Assembly (NCBI RefSeq): GCF_004345565.1
Contig: NZ_SLWA01000010.1
Coordinates: 142,591-206,590 of the forward strand
Length of the DNA: 64,000 nucleotides
Direction of reading: 5' to 3'
From: Flavobacterium circumlabens
GTDB taxonomy: Bacteria; Bacteroidota; Bacteroidia; Flavobacteriales; Flavobacteriaceae
Under the pieces are notes generated by a model. That model ran no database searches. It was not told the DNA's origin and saw nothing but the letters and a program-made list of their open reading frames with translations. The position numbers and the translations under genes are program-made. Positions 16,946 to 25,585 of the stretch are shown one piece after another; the first letter of the stretch is position 1, and each line of letters starts with the position of its first letter.

Positions 16946-18202
16946 TTAAACCAAAAAATGGTGATACATCCATTCGACACTATAAATGATAATACCAATT
17001 AATCCGCCCACCAAAGTTCCGTTGATTCTTATATACTGAAGATCCTTCCCTATTTCTAATTCTAATTTTTCAGAAACTTCTTTTCCGTCCCAGCTTTTCA
17101 CTGTAGAGGATATCAGGTCTCCAATTACTTTTTTGTTATTCAGAAGAACCGACAACAAATCGTTTTTGATGAAATTATTGATTTTGTCAATCATCACTTG
17201 GTCTTCTTTAAGTCCGTTTCCAAAGCTTTGAATCAAACTGGAAAGATTCTTTTTAATGGAAGACTCATCCCCTTTCTCTAAATCATTCGTTATTGATAGT
17301 TTAATCTCATCCCAAATTCCGTTGACATACTCCTGAACTTCTTTTTTTCCGGCAAAATCCATAATCATTGTATTGATTTTCACTCTCATTTCTTCAGAGT
17401 TTTTAACTTTATCCAGAAAATTATAAACGTATTCGTCTATTTTAATCCTAATGTCACTTTCCGGATTTTTAGCTTCATCCAGGAAATCCTGTAATCCATT
17501 AAAAACCCCTTCTGAAATACTTTTATCAGCCAAGCCAAAACTCAGAAAAGGGGTTGATTCTTTTACTTTTTTTTGAATCAGGTCTTTATTATTACTCAAT
17601 TCGCTACTCATTACTTCCAGAAGATTGGTCAGCAACTGATCTTTTACATTTCCTTTCTGCAAAGGTTCCAGAGCCAGCGCGACCCAATTCCCGAAATTTA
17701 TCGATTCCAGTTTTGCAGCAAACTGTACCTGTATAAATCTTTTTACATCTTCATCTTTTATGGTTTTCAGAATGCCGGGAATGACGTTTACGACAACTAA
17801 ATCAGCAATTTTATTTGCATGCTCTTCCTGCGATAACCAATCGGAAGCTTTTGTAGCAAAGTTAAATTCCTCCAGTTTAATTTCTAATTTTTCACGATTC
17901 AGGAATTCTTCCGAAACAAAATTTCCCAGATTCTCCCCAATCTCATTTTTTTTCGTGGGAATAATAGCCGTATGCCAAATCGGAATTCCCAACGGATGGC
18001 GAAATAAGGCAACGACGGCAAACCAATCGGCAATTCCCCCTACCATTGCGGCTTCGCTAAAAGCCTGCAGCATCGGAATTTTAAAGTAAATAGCAATTAT
18101 AAAAAGAAGTACGGCAACTCCCAAAAGTGCCAGAGCATTTCTCTTCATGCTTTTAAGAGCTTTTTCTTTGGATATATTTTCCTGATCGACAGTAGTTTTC
18201 AT
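16946..18202 (-). CDS. DUF445 family inner-membrane protein
   Basis: 418 residues. Two membrane helices near the N-terminus (about 25-45 and 48-72) bracket the family signature GGIADWFAVVALFRHPLG. A long, charged, mostly helical middle (about 90-385) follows, and a final membrane helix with GGLIGIIIYSVEW ends the protein, giving a hairpin-like anchored topology as in E. coli YjiN and Bacillus YheB. Function unknown. Transcribed alone towards gpmI. Confidence 0.9.
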   Translation of the reverse strand: MKTTVDQENISKEKALKSMKRNALALLGVAVLLFIIAIYFKIPMLQAFSEAAMVGGIADWFAVVALFRHPLGIPIWHTAIIPTKKNEIGENLGNFVSEEFLNREKLEIKLEEFNFATKASDWLSQEEHANKIADLVVVNVIPGILKTIKDEDVKRFIQVQFAAKLESINFGNWVALALEPLQKGNVKDQLLTNLLEVMSSELSNNKDLIQKKVKESTPFLSFGLADKSISEGVFNGLQDFLDEAKNPESDIRIKIDEYVYNFLDKVKNSEEMRVKINTMIMDFAGKKEVQEYVNGIWDEIKLSITNDLEKGDESSIKKNLSSLIQSFGNGLKEDQVMIDKINNFIKNDLLSVLLNNKKVIGDLISSTVKSWDGKEVSEKLELEIGKDLQYIRINGTLVGGLIGIIIYSVEWMYHHFLV

Positions 18203-18299
18203 TATTGAAATGTTTTTATTACTAATTTACATTTTTTCTGTTAAATAATACGCTGAAAAAGCGTTGAGTTTTTAAGGAAAGTAATGAAAATTAAAAAGG

Positions 18300-18426
18300 T
18301 CCGTCACGAATTTCATTAATTTCCAATAAATTATTTAAGGTGTGAATTTTAAATGCAATGCAATTTCTGAATTCAATTTTTCTATTAATATTCAATTCGT
18401 GCTAATTCGTGAAATTCGTGACGAAA
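18300..18426. repeat. TTCGTG-type inverted word repeat without gene
   Basis: The left end GTCACGAATTTCATTAATTT (18304-18323) matches the reverse complement of the right end, which reads GCTAATTCGTGAAATTCGTG (18401-18420) followed by ACG. The roughly 80 bases between are AT-rich and noncoding. It carries the same words as the repeats flanking the GxxExxY gene. Confidence 0.75.
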
Positions 18427-18443
18427 AATTTATATTAAAATTG

Positions 18444-18451
18444 TACTTTTG
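18444..18451 (+). promoter_or_regulatory. -7 box TACTTTTG for map
   Basis: TAnnTTTG match 20 bases before the ATG at 18472, immediately downstream of the TTCGTG-type repeat. Confidence 0.7.
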
Positions 18452-18471
18452 CGAACTGAAAATCCGAAATT

Positions 18472-19290
18472 ATGATTATTGTAAAATCACGTGAAGAAAT
18501 TGAATTAATGCGCGAAAGTGCCTTGATCGTTTCTAAAACATTAGGAATGATTGCCTCCGAAATTAAGGAAGGCGTTACCACATTATATCTTGACAAATTA
18601 GCCGAAGAATTCATTCGTGATCACGGTGCAACACCTAGTTTTTTAGGTTTATATGATTTTCCGAATTCACTTTGTATGAGTCCGAATGCACAGGTTGTAC
18701 ACGGAATCCCTAACAATACCCCTTTAAAAAGCGGCGATGTTATCTCTGTAGATTGCGGTGCTTACAAAAATGGATATCACGGAGATCATGCCTATAGTTT
18801 TGAAATTGGAGACGTTGCTCCGGAAACTAAAAAACTTTTACAAGTTACCAAAGAATCTCTTTACGTTGGTATCAGAGAATTTAAAGCCGGAAATCGCGTG
18901 GAAGATGTTGGAAATGCGATTCAAAAATATACAGAGTCTCATGGTTACGGCGTTGTTCGCGAATTGGTTGGTCATGGTTTAGGGCAGAAAATGCACGAAG
19001 AACCAGAGATGCCAAACTACGGGAAACGTGGCCGTGGAAAACTTTTCGTGGAAGGAATGGTAGTTGCTATTGAACCGATGATCAATATGGGAACAAGAAA
19101 CATCAAACAATTAAAAGACGGCTGGACAATCCTGACTGCTGACGGAAAACCAAGTGCGCATTTCGAACACGACGTTGCCCTAATTGATGGAAAACCGGAA
19201 ATTTTATCGACTTTCTATTATATCTATAAAGCTTTAGGTATTGAAAGCAATGAAGAAGACGAATTTAGAAAAGTGCAGTTGGTTTTATAA
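18472..19290 (+). CDS. map: type I methionine aminopeptidase
   Basis: 272 residues. All metal ligands and the substrate histidine are present: H78 (VVHGIPN), D94 and D105 (VDCGAYKNGYHGDHAYSF), H168 (VGHGLGQKMHEEPEMPNYG), E201 (EPMINMG) and E232 (HFEHDVAL). It removes the initiator methionine from nascent proteins in the cytoplasm and is essential in most bacteria. Its stop codon TAA (19288-19290) overlaps the first bases of the inverted repeat that brackets the GxxExxY gene. Confidence 0.97.
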   Translation: MIIVKSREEIELMRESALIVSKTLGMIASEIKEGVTTLYLDKLAEEFIRDHGATPSFLGLYDFPNSLCMSPNAQVVHGIPNNTPLKSGDVISVDCGAYKNGYHGDHAYSFEIGDVAPETKKLLQVTKESLYVGIREFKAGNRVEDVGNAIQKYTESHGYGVVRELVGHGLGQKMHEEPEMPNYGKRGRGKLFVEGMVVAIEPMINMGTRNIKQLKDGWTILTADGKPSAHFEHDVALIDGKPEILSTFYYIYKALGIESNEEDEFRKVQLVL

Positions 19291-19317
19291 CACAAATTCC
19301 ACAAATTAGCACGAAAT
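19289..19317. repeat. left inverted repeat of the GxxExxY cassette
   Basis: ACACAAATTCCACAAATTAG, continuing to CACGAAAT, matches the reverse complement of the right repeat (19762-19791) at roughly 24 of 29 positions. A further shared word GAAATTTCAC lies just inside on both sides (19329-19338 and 19741-19750). Confidence 0.7.
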
Positions 19318-19345
19318 AATATTTTGTTGAAATTTCACTAGAAGA

Positions 19346-19723
19346 ATGATGAGTGAATTATATTTAAAAGAGGAGTCTTATAAAATTATTGGAATTTGTA
19401 TGGAAGTCCATAAAATTTTAGGGAAAGGACATAGTGAAAAAGTTTATAGTGATGCTCTGGAATATGAGTTTCAAAGAAATAAAATTCCTTACAAAAGAGA
19501 ATTAAAATATAACATCGCCTACAAAGACATTATACTACCAAGCTATTATTTTGCCGACTTTGTTATTTATGACGAAATTATTTTAGAATTAAAAGCAATT
19601 GCAGCACTGTCAACAAGTGAAATTAAACAAACACTGAATTATTTAGCTGCATCAAAAAACAAACTAGGTTTATTAATCAATTTTGGAGAAGATAGCCTTA
19701 AATATAAAAGAATAATACTTTAA
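19346..19723 (+). CDS. GxxExxY protein (PD-(D/E)XK-like fold)
   Basis: 125 residues. The family signature is G28-H-S-E31-K-V-Y34. Candidate nuclease-fold residues follow: D71 in FADFVI and E81-L-K83 in LELKAIAAL, ending with the LGLLINFGE strand seen in the family. Families of this kind resemble PD-(D/E)XK nucleases; no activity has been shown for this group to my knowledge. ATG at 19346 directly follows an in-frame-compatible AT-rich leader. The gene lies in a ~500-base unit bounded by inverted TTCGTG-type repeats, suggesting a repeat-associated mobile cassette (inference). Confidence 0.88.
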   Translation: MMSELYLKEESYKIIGICMEVHKILGKGHSEKVYSDALEYEFQRNKIPYKRELKYNIAYKDIILPSYYFADFVIYDEIILELKAIAALSTSEIKQTLNYLAASKNKLGLLINFGEDSLKYKRIIL

Positions 19724-19761
19724 CCCCAATCAAGGTTCGTGAAATTTCACCCATGCAATTA

Positions 19762-19791
19762 ATTTGTGTTAATTTGTGAAATTCGTGTTCA
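19762..19791. repeat. right inverted repeat of the GxxExxY cassette
   Basis: The sequence ends GTTAATTTGTGAAATTCGTG then TT; in reverse complement it aligns with the left repeat at 19289-19317. It ends 14 bases before the GTG start of the methyltransferase gene. Confidence 0.7.
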
Positions 19792-19804
19792 AATTTATTT
19801 AACC

Positions 19805-20578
19805 GTGAAAAAACTTTTTAAACTAATACTTAACACAATACCACGTCCATTATTAATTCGTTTGAGTTACGTGGCCCGTCCGATTTTGGCTCTTTCGTTA
19901 AAAGGGAATAAATATACTGATCCGATTGACGGAAAAAGTTTCAGGATGTTTTTGCCTTACGGATATGGCAAACAACGCCCGAATGTACTTTCGCCAAGCA
20001 CCTTGTCATTAGAGAGACATCGTTTGCTTTGGTTGTATTTAAACGATCAGACTGATTTTTTTACAGCTCCAAAAAAAGTGCTGCATTTTGCTCCGGAACA
20101 GGCTTTTTATAAAAGATTCCGCAAGCAGAAAAATCTTGATTATACTACAACTGATTTACTTTCGCCTTTGGCAGACGTAAAAGCAGATATTTGTAATTTG
20201 CCTTTTAAGGATAACGAATACGATGTGATTTTATGTAATCACGTTTTAGAGCACATTCCGGACGACACCAAAGCCATGCAGGAATTGTACCGCGTACTGA
20301 AACCGGGCGGAATGGCAATTCTTCAGATTCCGCAGGATTTATCAAGAGCGACTACGTTTGCTGATGATTCCATCACAGATCAGAAAGAACGTGCTGCAAT
20401 TTTCGGACAATACGATCACGTTCGTGTGTATGGCCGAGATTATTTTGACAAATTAAGAAGTATTGGTTTTATCGTAATCGAAGAAGATTATACGCATAAA
20501 ATCTCACCCGAACTGGTAGAAAAATATTGTCTGGCAAAAGGCGAAATCATTCCGCTTTGCTTCAAACAGGAAAACTAA
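19805..20578 (+). CDS. class I SAM-dependent methyltransferase
   Basis: 257 residues from a GTG at 19805 (VKKLFKLILN). A longer frame opens at a GTG at 19766, but that codon lies inside the inverted repeat of the upstream cassette. The C-terminal half is a Methyltransf_11-type domain: VLHFAPEQAFYKRF (motif I region), YTTTDLL, FKDNEYDVILCNHVLEHIPDD (motif post II) and LKPGGMAILQIP. The N-terminus with LSLKGNKYTDPIDGKSFRMFLPYG is typical of a Bacteroidota group of unknown substrate. Cytoplasmic. A palindromic element (20597-20684) follows the stop. Confidence 0.85.
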   Translation: MKKLFKLILNTIPRPLLIRLSYVARPILALSLKGNKYTDPIDGKSFRMFLPYGYGKQRPNVLSPSTLSLERHRLLWLYLNDQTDFFTAPKKVLHFAPEQAFYKRFRKQKNLDYTTTDLLSPLADVKADICNLPFKDNEYDVILCNHVLEHIPDDTKAMQELYRVLKPGGMAILQIPQDLSRATTFADDSITDQKERAAIFGQYDHVRVYGRDYFDKLRSIGFIVIEEDYTHKISPELVEKYCLAKGEIIPLCFKQEN

Positions 20579-20596
20579 AACAATTCGATTTTTTTA

Positions 20597-20684
20597 AACC
20601 ATATAAGTGATACAATAAATTATAAGCATTTGATTTAAAGCTTTCTGCTTCAAATTTAAATAAACTTATATCACTTATATGGTT
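20597..20684. repeat. palindromic intergenic element, copy 2 (88 bp)
   Basis: AACCATATAAGTGATAC (left) pairs with the right arm TATCACTTATATGGTT. Read in reverse it matches copy 1 (9120-9195) through AACCxTATAAGxGATxTAAG and the adjoining TTxATTTAA. It too lies immediately 3' of a gene. Confidence 0.8.
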
Positions 20685-20733
20685 ACAAAACTAAATTACT
20701 TTCTCCAATTCCAACAGAATTAAATTATTACCC

Positions 20734-23637
20734 TTGGAACTTTCAAAATCATTTCAGTTTTGTTTTGACATCAGTTTTGAAAAAAATCTGAATGTTTATA
20801 CGCCAACCGCTTATATCGTTGAAAACACCAATGAAATTAAGTATTTGAATAAAAAAGCAACTACGGACGTGCTGGAAAGTTTTGGAATCGTTTTTGAAAA
20901 TTTAGATTCCAATACAAAAAAAATACTAACGATTTGCGAAGCCTTAAAACCTGAATTTATTTTCAAAAAATTCAGTGCAAAAATCAAGTCCGCAAAAACA
21001 ATTGCTGACCTGCAAAAAGATTCCAAAATTGATTTTGCAATTCGTCAGCATTTAAAAATAAATTTAGATTCGTTTTACACCCTGATTGTACAGGAACAGT
21101 TTCCGTTATCTGTAAACATGGGAGCTGAAAAGGATTTTTATCGCTCCAGAGTTGCTACGAATCCACTTTATTTCGAACCTCAGATTCAATTTGACAAACA
21201 TGCCGACGGAATTACGTATACTTTATCCTTAAAAGAAAACGAAACTACATTCTTTCCCATGAATTGTAGTGCAGAGGCGCTGCTGGATGAGCCGGGATGG
21301 TTGATTATCGATAAAAAATTAGGGCAGTTAAAAGAGCTTAATTCAAAAAAACTTTCTCCTTTTTTAAAGAAGCAATCCATCGAAATACCTTCAAAATTAG
21401 TCGATGATTATTTTAAAAATTTCATTCCGCAAATAGCCAAAAAAATAGATATCGAAGCCACCGGTTTTGAAATTGAACATCGGGATAAAATCATTTCCTG
21501 CACGATTCAGCCGGTTTATGATTTTTTTAAAAACTGTTATTACCTCAACCTTTATTTTGATTATAACGGTTATGTATTTGAGGCCGGTAAAACTAAAAAA
21601 ACACATTCGTTTGTCGATTTCAGCGTTGCCAATGAACCCAAAATAATTCAGTTTAAACGCAGTTCTGATGAAATTGTATACACCGACAAATTACTTGAAA
21701 TTGGTTTAACAAAAGTCAAAAACGAATTATTTGGATCTAATACTGATGCGGAAATTCATGATCCTTATTCCAATATTCAATGGATTATTGATTATAAGGA
21801 AGAACTGGAAAGTTTAGGGTTTACAATAGAGAATTTAAAACTGGAAAGCAGGAAAATCAGCACAGAAAACTATACCATTTCAGCTTCAAGAGAAGAAACA
21901 AAAGAAGATTGGTTTGACATCCGAATCATCATTACAATTGGAAATTGCACGATTAATTTCAGTGAAATTATCCCGAACATAAAAAGTAAAGAAAGGCTGT
22001 TTCTATTACCTGACGGAAGTTATTTTCTGATTCCTTCAGAATGGCTCAGCAAATATAGCGCATTGGCAAAACTGGCGAAAACAGAAAACGGAAATCTCTT
22101 TTTGCGTAAAAGTAATTTTGCTGCTTTGGATACAATTCCGGAAATCAAAAAAGATGTAATTCACAAAGCAGAATATACCTCTTCTGATTTGCTGAAAGCA
22201 ACTTTAAGGCCTTATCAGATCGATGGAGTAAAATGGCTTTTAGGTCATTTTAACTCGAATTTAGGTGCTTGTCTGGCTGATGATATGGGGCTTGGAAAAA
22301 CATTACAAACCTTAGCAGTTCTGGTTGCCGTACAGGAACAGTTAGCATTTACAACTAAAACTACAAATTTTGATTTGTTTCAAAACGAAACTGTTATTGA
22401 AAGAGAACCATTAAAAGCTTTGATTGTTTTGCCTTCTTCACTGGTTTTCAACTGGTATAACGAGGCACTGAAATTTACACCGCATTTTTCAAAAATGCAA
22501 TATATTGGTAACGACAGGAAACTATTGCTGAACAGACTGGAAGCGTCAGATTTAATTTTTACCAGCTACAACATTGTTCATCGCGATATTTCAATTTTGG
22601 AAAAATACAATTTCCGCTATCTAATTCTGGATGAAAGTCAGTACATCAAAAATAAAAATTCTAAGATTTTCAAAGCCATTAATAAAATAAATACGGCTCA
22701 TAAAATGGCGCTGAGTGGTACGCCTATCGAAAACTCACTGGATGATTTATGGTCTCAAATGCAATTTATAAATCCGGATATTTTGGGCAGTTATGCCTTT
22801 TTTGCAGAAAATTTTAAAATTCCGATTGAGAAAAAGCAGGACGGAAATAGTTTGTCTGAATTAAAAAACCTTATTCAGCCTTATATTTTAAGAAGAACCA
22901 AAGAACAGGTTTTGAAAGACTTACCTGAACTGTCTGAACAGATTTATTACTGCAATATGGATCCTGAACAGGAAAAGTTATATGAAGAAGAAAAATCTAA
23001 AGCACGGAATTTTTTACTGAAGACAGACGGATCAACATCTGACAAAATTAGTATCATCAACACGCTGATGAAGTTAAGACAACTGAGCAATCATCCAAAA
23101 ATGGTAGATCAGGATTCGGAAATTGATTCCGGAAAATATCTAGCAGTCACTAATTATTTGGAAACTTTAGTAAAAGAGAAACAAAAAACGATCATTTTCA
23201 GCTCGTTTGTTACTAATTTGAATTTTTACACCAACTGGTGCAAACAAAATAAGATCGCATTTTGTGAAATTACAGGTGCCACTCCTGCCGGAAAAAGAGA
23301 GCAGCAGGTCAATCTGTTTCAGGAAAACGAAGAGCCTTTACTGTTTTTTATTTCGCTGAAAGCAGGTGGTGTCGGCCTGAACATCACCAAAGCGTCTTAT
23401 GTTTTGTTCCTGGATCCGTGGTGGAATCCTTTTGCTGAAAAACAAGGAGTTGGAAGGGCGCATCGAATTGGACAATTAAATAAAGTAAATGTTGTCCGGT
23501 TTATTTCGAAAAATACAGTCGAAGAAAAAATAATCAAACTGCAGGAAAACAAAAAGCTATTGTCTGATTCGCTTTTAGAAGAAAGCTATATTAATGATGA
23601 AATCGAAGCTAATCTGGAATACATTCTGGGTTCTTAA
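20734..23637 (+). CDS. Snf2/SWI2-type DEAD/DEAH box helicase
   Basis: 967 residues from a TTG at 20734; no ATG occurs before residue 120, so the TTG (ELSKSFQF) is the best start. The N-terminal ~480 residues are lineage-specific with no recognisable zinc motif. The ATPase core begins LRPYQIDGVKWLL, Walker A ADDMGLGKT (about 515-523), motif II LDESQY (about 633), motif III LSGTPIEN, and ends with helicase C motifs AGGVGLNITKA, DPWWNP and GRAHRIGQ (about 907). Snf2 proteins are ATP-driven double-strand DNA translocases that displace bound proteins such as RNA polymerase. Transcribed alone. Confidence 0.93.
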   Translation: MELSKSFQFCFDISFEKNLNVYTPTAYIVENTNEIKYLNKKATTDVLESFGIVFENLDSNTKKILTICEALKPEFIFKKFSAKIKSAKTIADLQKDSKIDFAIRQHLKINLDSFYTLIVQEQFPLSVNMGAEKDFYRSRVATNPLYFEPQIQFDKHADGITYTLSLKENETTFFPMNCSAEALLDEPGWLIIDKKLGQLKELNSKKLSPFLKKQSIEIPSKLVDDYFKNFIPQIAKKIDIEATGFEIEHRDKIISCTIQPVYDFFKNCYYLNLYFDYNGYVFEAGKTKKTHSFVDFSVANEPKIIQFKRSSDEIVYTDKLLEIGLTKVKNELFGSNTDAEIHDPYSNIQWIIDYKEELESLGFTIENLKLESRKISTENYTISASREETKEDWFDIRIIITIGNCTINFSEIIPNIKSKERLFLLPDGSYFLIPSEWLSKYSALAKLAKTENGNLFLRKSNFAALDTIPEIKKDVIHKAEYTSSDLLKATLRPYQIDGVKWLLGHFNSNLGACLADDMGLGKTLQTLAVLVAVQEQLAFTTKTTNFDLFQNETVIEREPLKALIVLPSSLVFNWYNEALKFTPHFSKMQYIGNDRKLLLNRLEASDLIFTSYNIVHRDISILEKYNFRYLILDESQYIKNKNSKIFKAINKINTAHKMALSGTPIENSLDDLWSQMQFINPDILGSYAFFAENFKIPIEKKQDGNSLSELKNLIQPYILRRTKEQVLKDLPELSEQIYYCNMDPEQEKLYEEEKSKARNFLLKTDGSTSDKISIINTLMKLRQLSNHPKMVDQDSEIDSGKYLAVTNYLETLVKEKQKTIIFSSFVTNLNFYTNWCKQNKIAFCEITGATPAGKREQQVNLFQENEEPLLFFISLKAGGVGLNITKASYVLFLDPWWNPFAEKQGVGRAHRIGQLNKVNVVRFISKNTVEEKIIKLQENKKLLSDSLLEESYINDEIEANLEYILGS

Positions 23638-23704
23638 TAAATTGCAGCTCACCTCTCATTACGTGGCATAAATTCTTATATTTACAATCTTACAACCTAA
23701 TAAG

Positions 23705-24964
23705 ATGCCTAAATTTTTGTTTCAGAACCTGCTTTTGTTTTTCTTTTTTGCTTCGGTGACGGCACAGGAAGTACAAAATGAAGTTCCGCCTCCCTACAAT
23801 ATTAAAACGGTTTCGTTTGTTCAGAATGGTGCGAATGTTATTCCGATATTTGAATTGGGTTCTGCTTTTGAACTCCAGTTTGATGACTTATTTGGCAGTG
23901 AAGCCAATTATTATTTTGATATCACCCATTGCGATTACAACTGGAAACCAAGCGATATTCCGAAAACGGATTATGTTCTTGGTTTTGATAATCAAAGGAT
24001 TACTGATTATTCCAATTCCTTCAATACGCTTCAGATTTATTCGCATTACAGGCTTGCTTTCCCCAACCAGTTTACAACGCAATTAAGAATTTCAGGCAAT
24101 TACATCTTAAAAATCCTGAATGAGGATAAAGATGTGGTTTTTTCGAGAAAATTCATTTTATATGAAGAGCATTCGACCGTAACTGCTCAGGTAAAAAGGA
24201 CAAGAAACCTCAGCAATATCGATTATAAACAGAATCTTGATTTTGCCATACTCTCTAATGATATTGTTTTTCAGAATCCTTTGCAAAATGTAAAAGTGCT
24301 TTTGCTGCAAAATGGAGATTTTAACACGACCATTAAAAACATTGTACCACAATACACCCTTGGAAACCAATTGGTTTACAAGTACGATAAAGAAACACAA
24401 TTCTGGGCCGGAAATGAATTTCTGTATTTTGAGAATAAAGACATCCGGTCAGCAAGCAACAATGTTGGAAAAGTGGGTTCTAATAGTGATATTTACAATT
24501 CTTACTTATATACCAATCAGGCAAGAGCCAATCAGATTTATACTTTGAATCAGGATGTAAACGGAAACTTTGTGGTTAAAAATATAAACGGATCCAATAA
24601 CCAGATTGAAGCTGATTATGCGTGGGTCTATTTTACACTTTCTGCCCCTGCTTTTAGATTAAATAAAGACATTTACATAACGGGAATGTTTAACAATTAC
24701 AGTTTAACTCCGGAATACAAAATGGATTACAATGCCGATAAAGGGGTTTACGAAAAAGCCGTGATGATCAAACAGGGTTTTACCAATTTTGAATATCAGA
24801 TTGCGGATAAAAAAGGAGTTATTGATTATGAAAATGCGATTGACGGAAACTTCTACCAAACCGAAAATGACTACATCATATTGGTTTATTACAAGCAAAG
24901 TTCGGATCGTTATGAAAGAGTTATTGGAAAAGGAACTGCTAACTCCGTCAATATCACCAATTAA
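23705..24964 (+). CDS. type IX secretion system plug protein (DUF5103)
   Basis: 419 residues, signal peptide 1-20 (ending VTAQ). The segment NIKTVSFVQNGANVIPIFELGSAFELQFDDL and the repeated FDITHCDYNWKPSDIPKTDYVLGF block identify the DUF5103/T9SS plug family. In F. johnsoniae the homologous Plug protein occludes the SprA translocon pore in the outer membrane when no substrate-PorV complex is bound (established from the SprA structures). The window thus comes from an organism with T9SS, used for gliding adhesins and secreted enzymes. Monocistronic; 67 bases before the next gene's ATG lies its promoter. Confidence 0.9.
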   Translation: MPKFLFQNLLLFFFFASVTAQEVQNEVPPPYNIKTVSFVQNGANVIPIFELGSAFELQFDDLFGSEANYYFDITHCDYNWKPSDIPKTDYVLGFDNQRITDYSNSFNTLQIYSHYRLAFPNQFTTQLRISGNYILKILNEDKDVVFSRKFILYEEHSTVTAQVKRTRNLSNIDYKQNLDFAILSNDIVFQNPLQNVKVLLLQNGDFNTTIKNIVPQYTLGNQLVYKYDKETQFWAGNEFLYFENKDIRSASNNVGKVGSNSDIYNSYLYTNQARANQIYTLNQDVNGNFVVKNINGSNNQIEADYAWVYFTLSAPAFRLNKDIYITGMFNNYSLTPEYKMDYNADKGVYEKAVMIKQGFTNFEYQIADKKGVIDYENAIDGNFYQTENDYIILVYYKQSSDRYERVIGKGTANSVNITN

Positions 24965-25004
24965 AAACATTGTTAAAGGATTTCGGTCAAAGGATTTTTT
25001 TTTG

Positions 25005-25012
25005 TAAGTTTG
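25005..25012 (+). promoter_or_regulatory. -7 box TAAGTTTG for apaG
   Basis: Perfect TAnnTTTG match, 33 bases before the ATG at 25046. Confidence 0.7.
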
Positions 25013-25045
25013 CAACTATAACACACACATATATACTACGTTAGT

Positions 25046-25432
25046 ATGGTTTCTCAGATAACACGAGGCATAAAAATATCTGTTTTAACTAGTTTTGAAG
25101 GTACTTACTTCAAAAACTACAAGATTCATTTTGCCTTTAGTTACGTTATCACAATCGAAAATCACAGTAAAGATTCTGTTCAGCTGACGTCTCGTCACTG
25201 GGAAATTTTCGACTCCTTAAATGACATTGAAGTAGTTGACGGTGAAGGTGTTATTGGTAAAAAACCAGTTTTAAAACCTGGAGAAAATCACACTTACAGT
25301 TCCGGTTGTTTATTATCATCTCCTTACGGAGCCATGAAAGGTCATTTTAATATGATTAATTTTACCACTACAAAAACATTCAAAGTTATCGTTCCTACCT
25401 TCAGGATGTGTGCTCCGTTTGCTTTAAATTAA
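25046..25432 (+). CDS. apaG: ApaG domain protein
   Basis: 128 residues, the family length. The fibronectin-like beta-sandwich signature is visible: FAFSYVITIENHSKDSVQLTSRHWEIFDS, VVGEGVIG-like DGEGVIGKKPVLKPGE, and SPYGAMKGHFNM. ApaG is linked to Co/Mg efflux in Salmonella genetics; the molecular activity is not settled. It is cytoplasmic. It sits between the T9SS plug gene and pruA, each with its own promoter. Confidence 0.93.
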   Translation: MVSQITRGIKISVLTSFEGTYFKNYKIHFAFSYVITIENHSKDSVQLTSRHWEIFDSLNDIEVVDGEGVIGKKPVLKPGENHTYSSGCLLSSPYGAMKGHFNMINFTTTKTFKVIVPTFRMCAPFALN

Positions 25433-25503
25433 ATCTAAGTTAAAACTATATTTCTTATAGTTATCTTATTCACAAAACTATCAAATTATTAATTTATCCT
25501 TTG

Positions 25504-25511
25504 TACTTTTG
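25504..25511 (+). promoter_or_regulatory. -7 box TACTTTTG for pruA
   Basis: TAnnTTTG match, 74 bases before the ATG at 25586, giving a moderately long AT-rich leader. Confidence 0.65.
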
Positions 25512-25585
25512 TGCAGCGTTAGATTATTCGTAACAAATCAAATTTTCTAACCGTTAAATTGTCTAATTATCTAATTTTAAATAAC

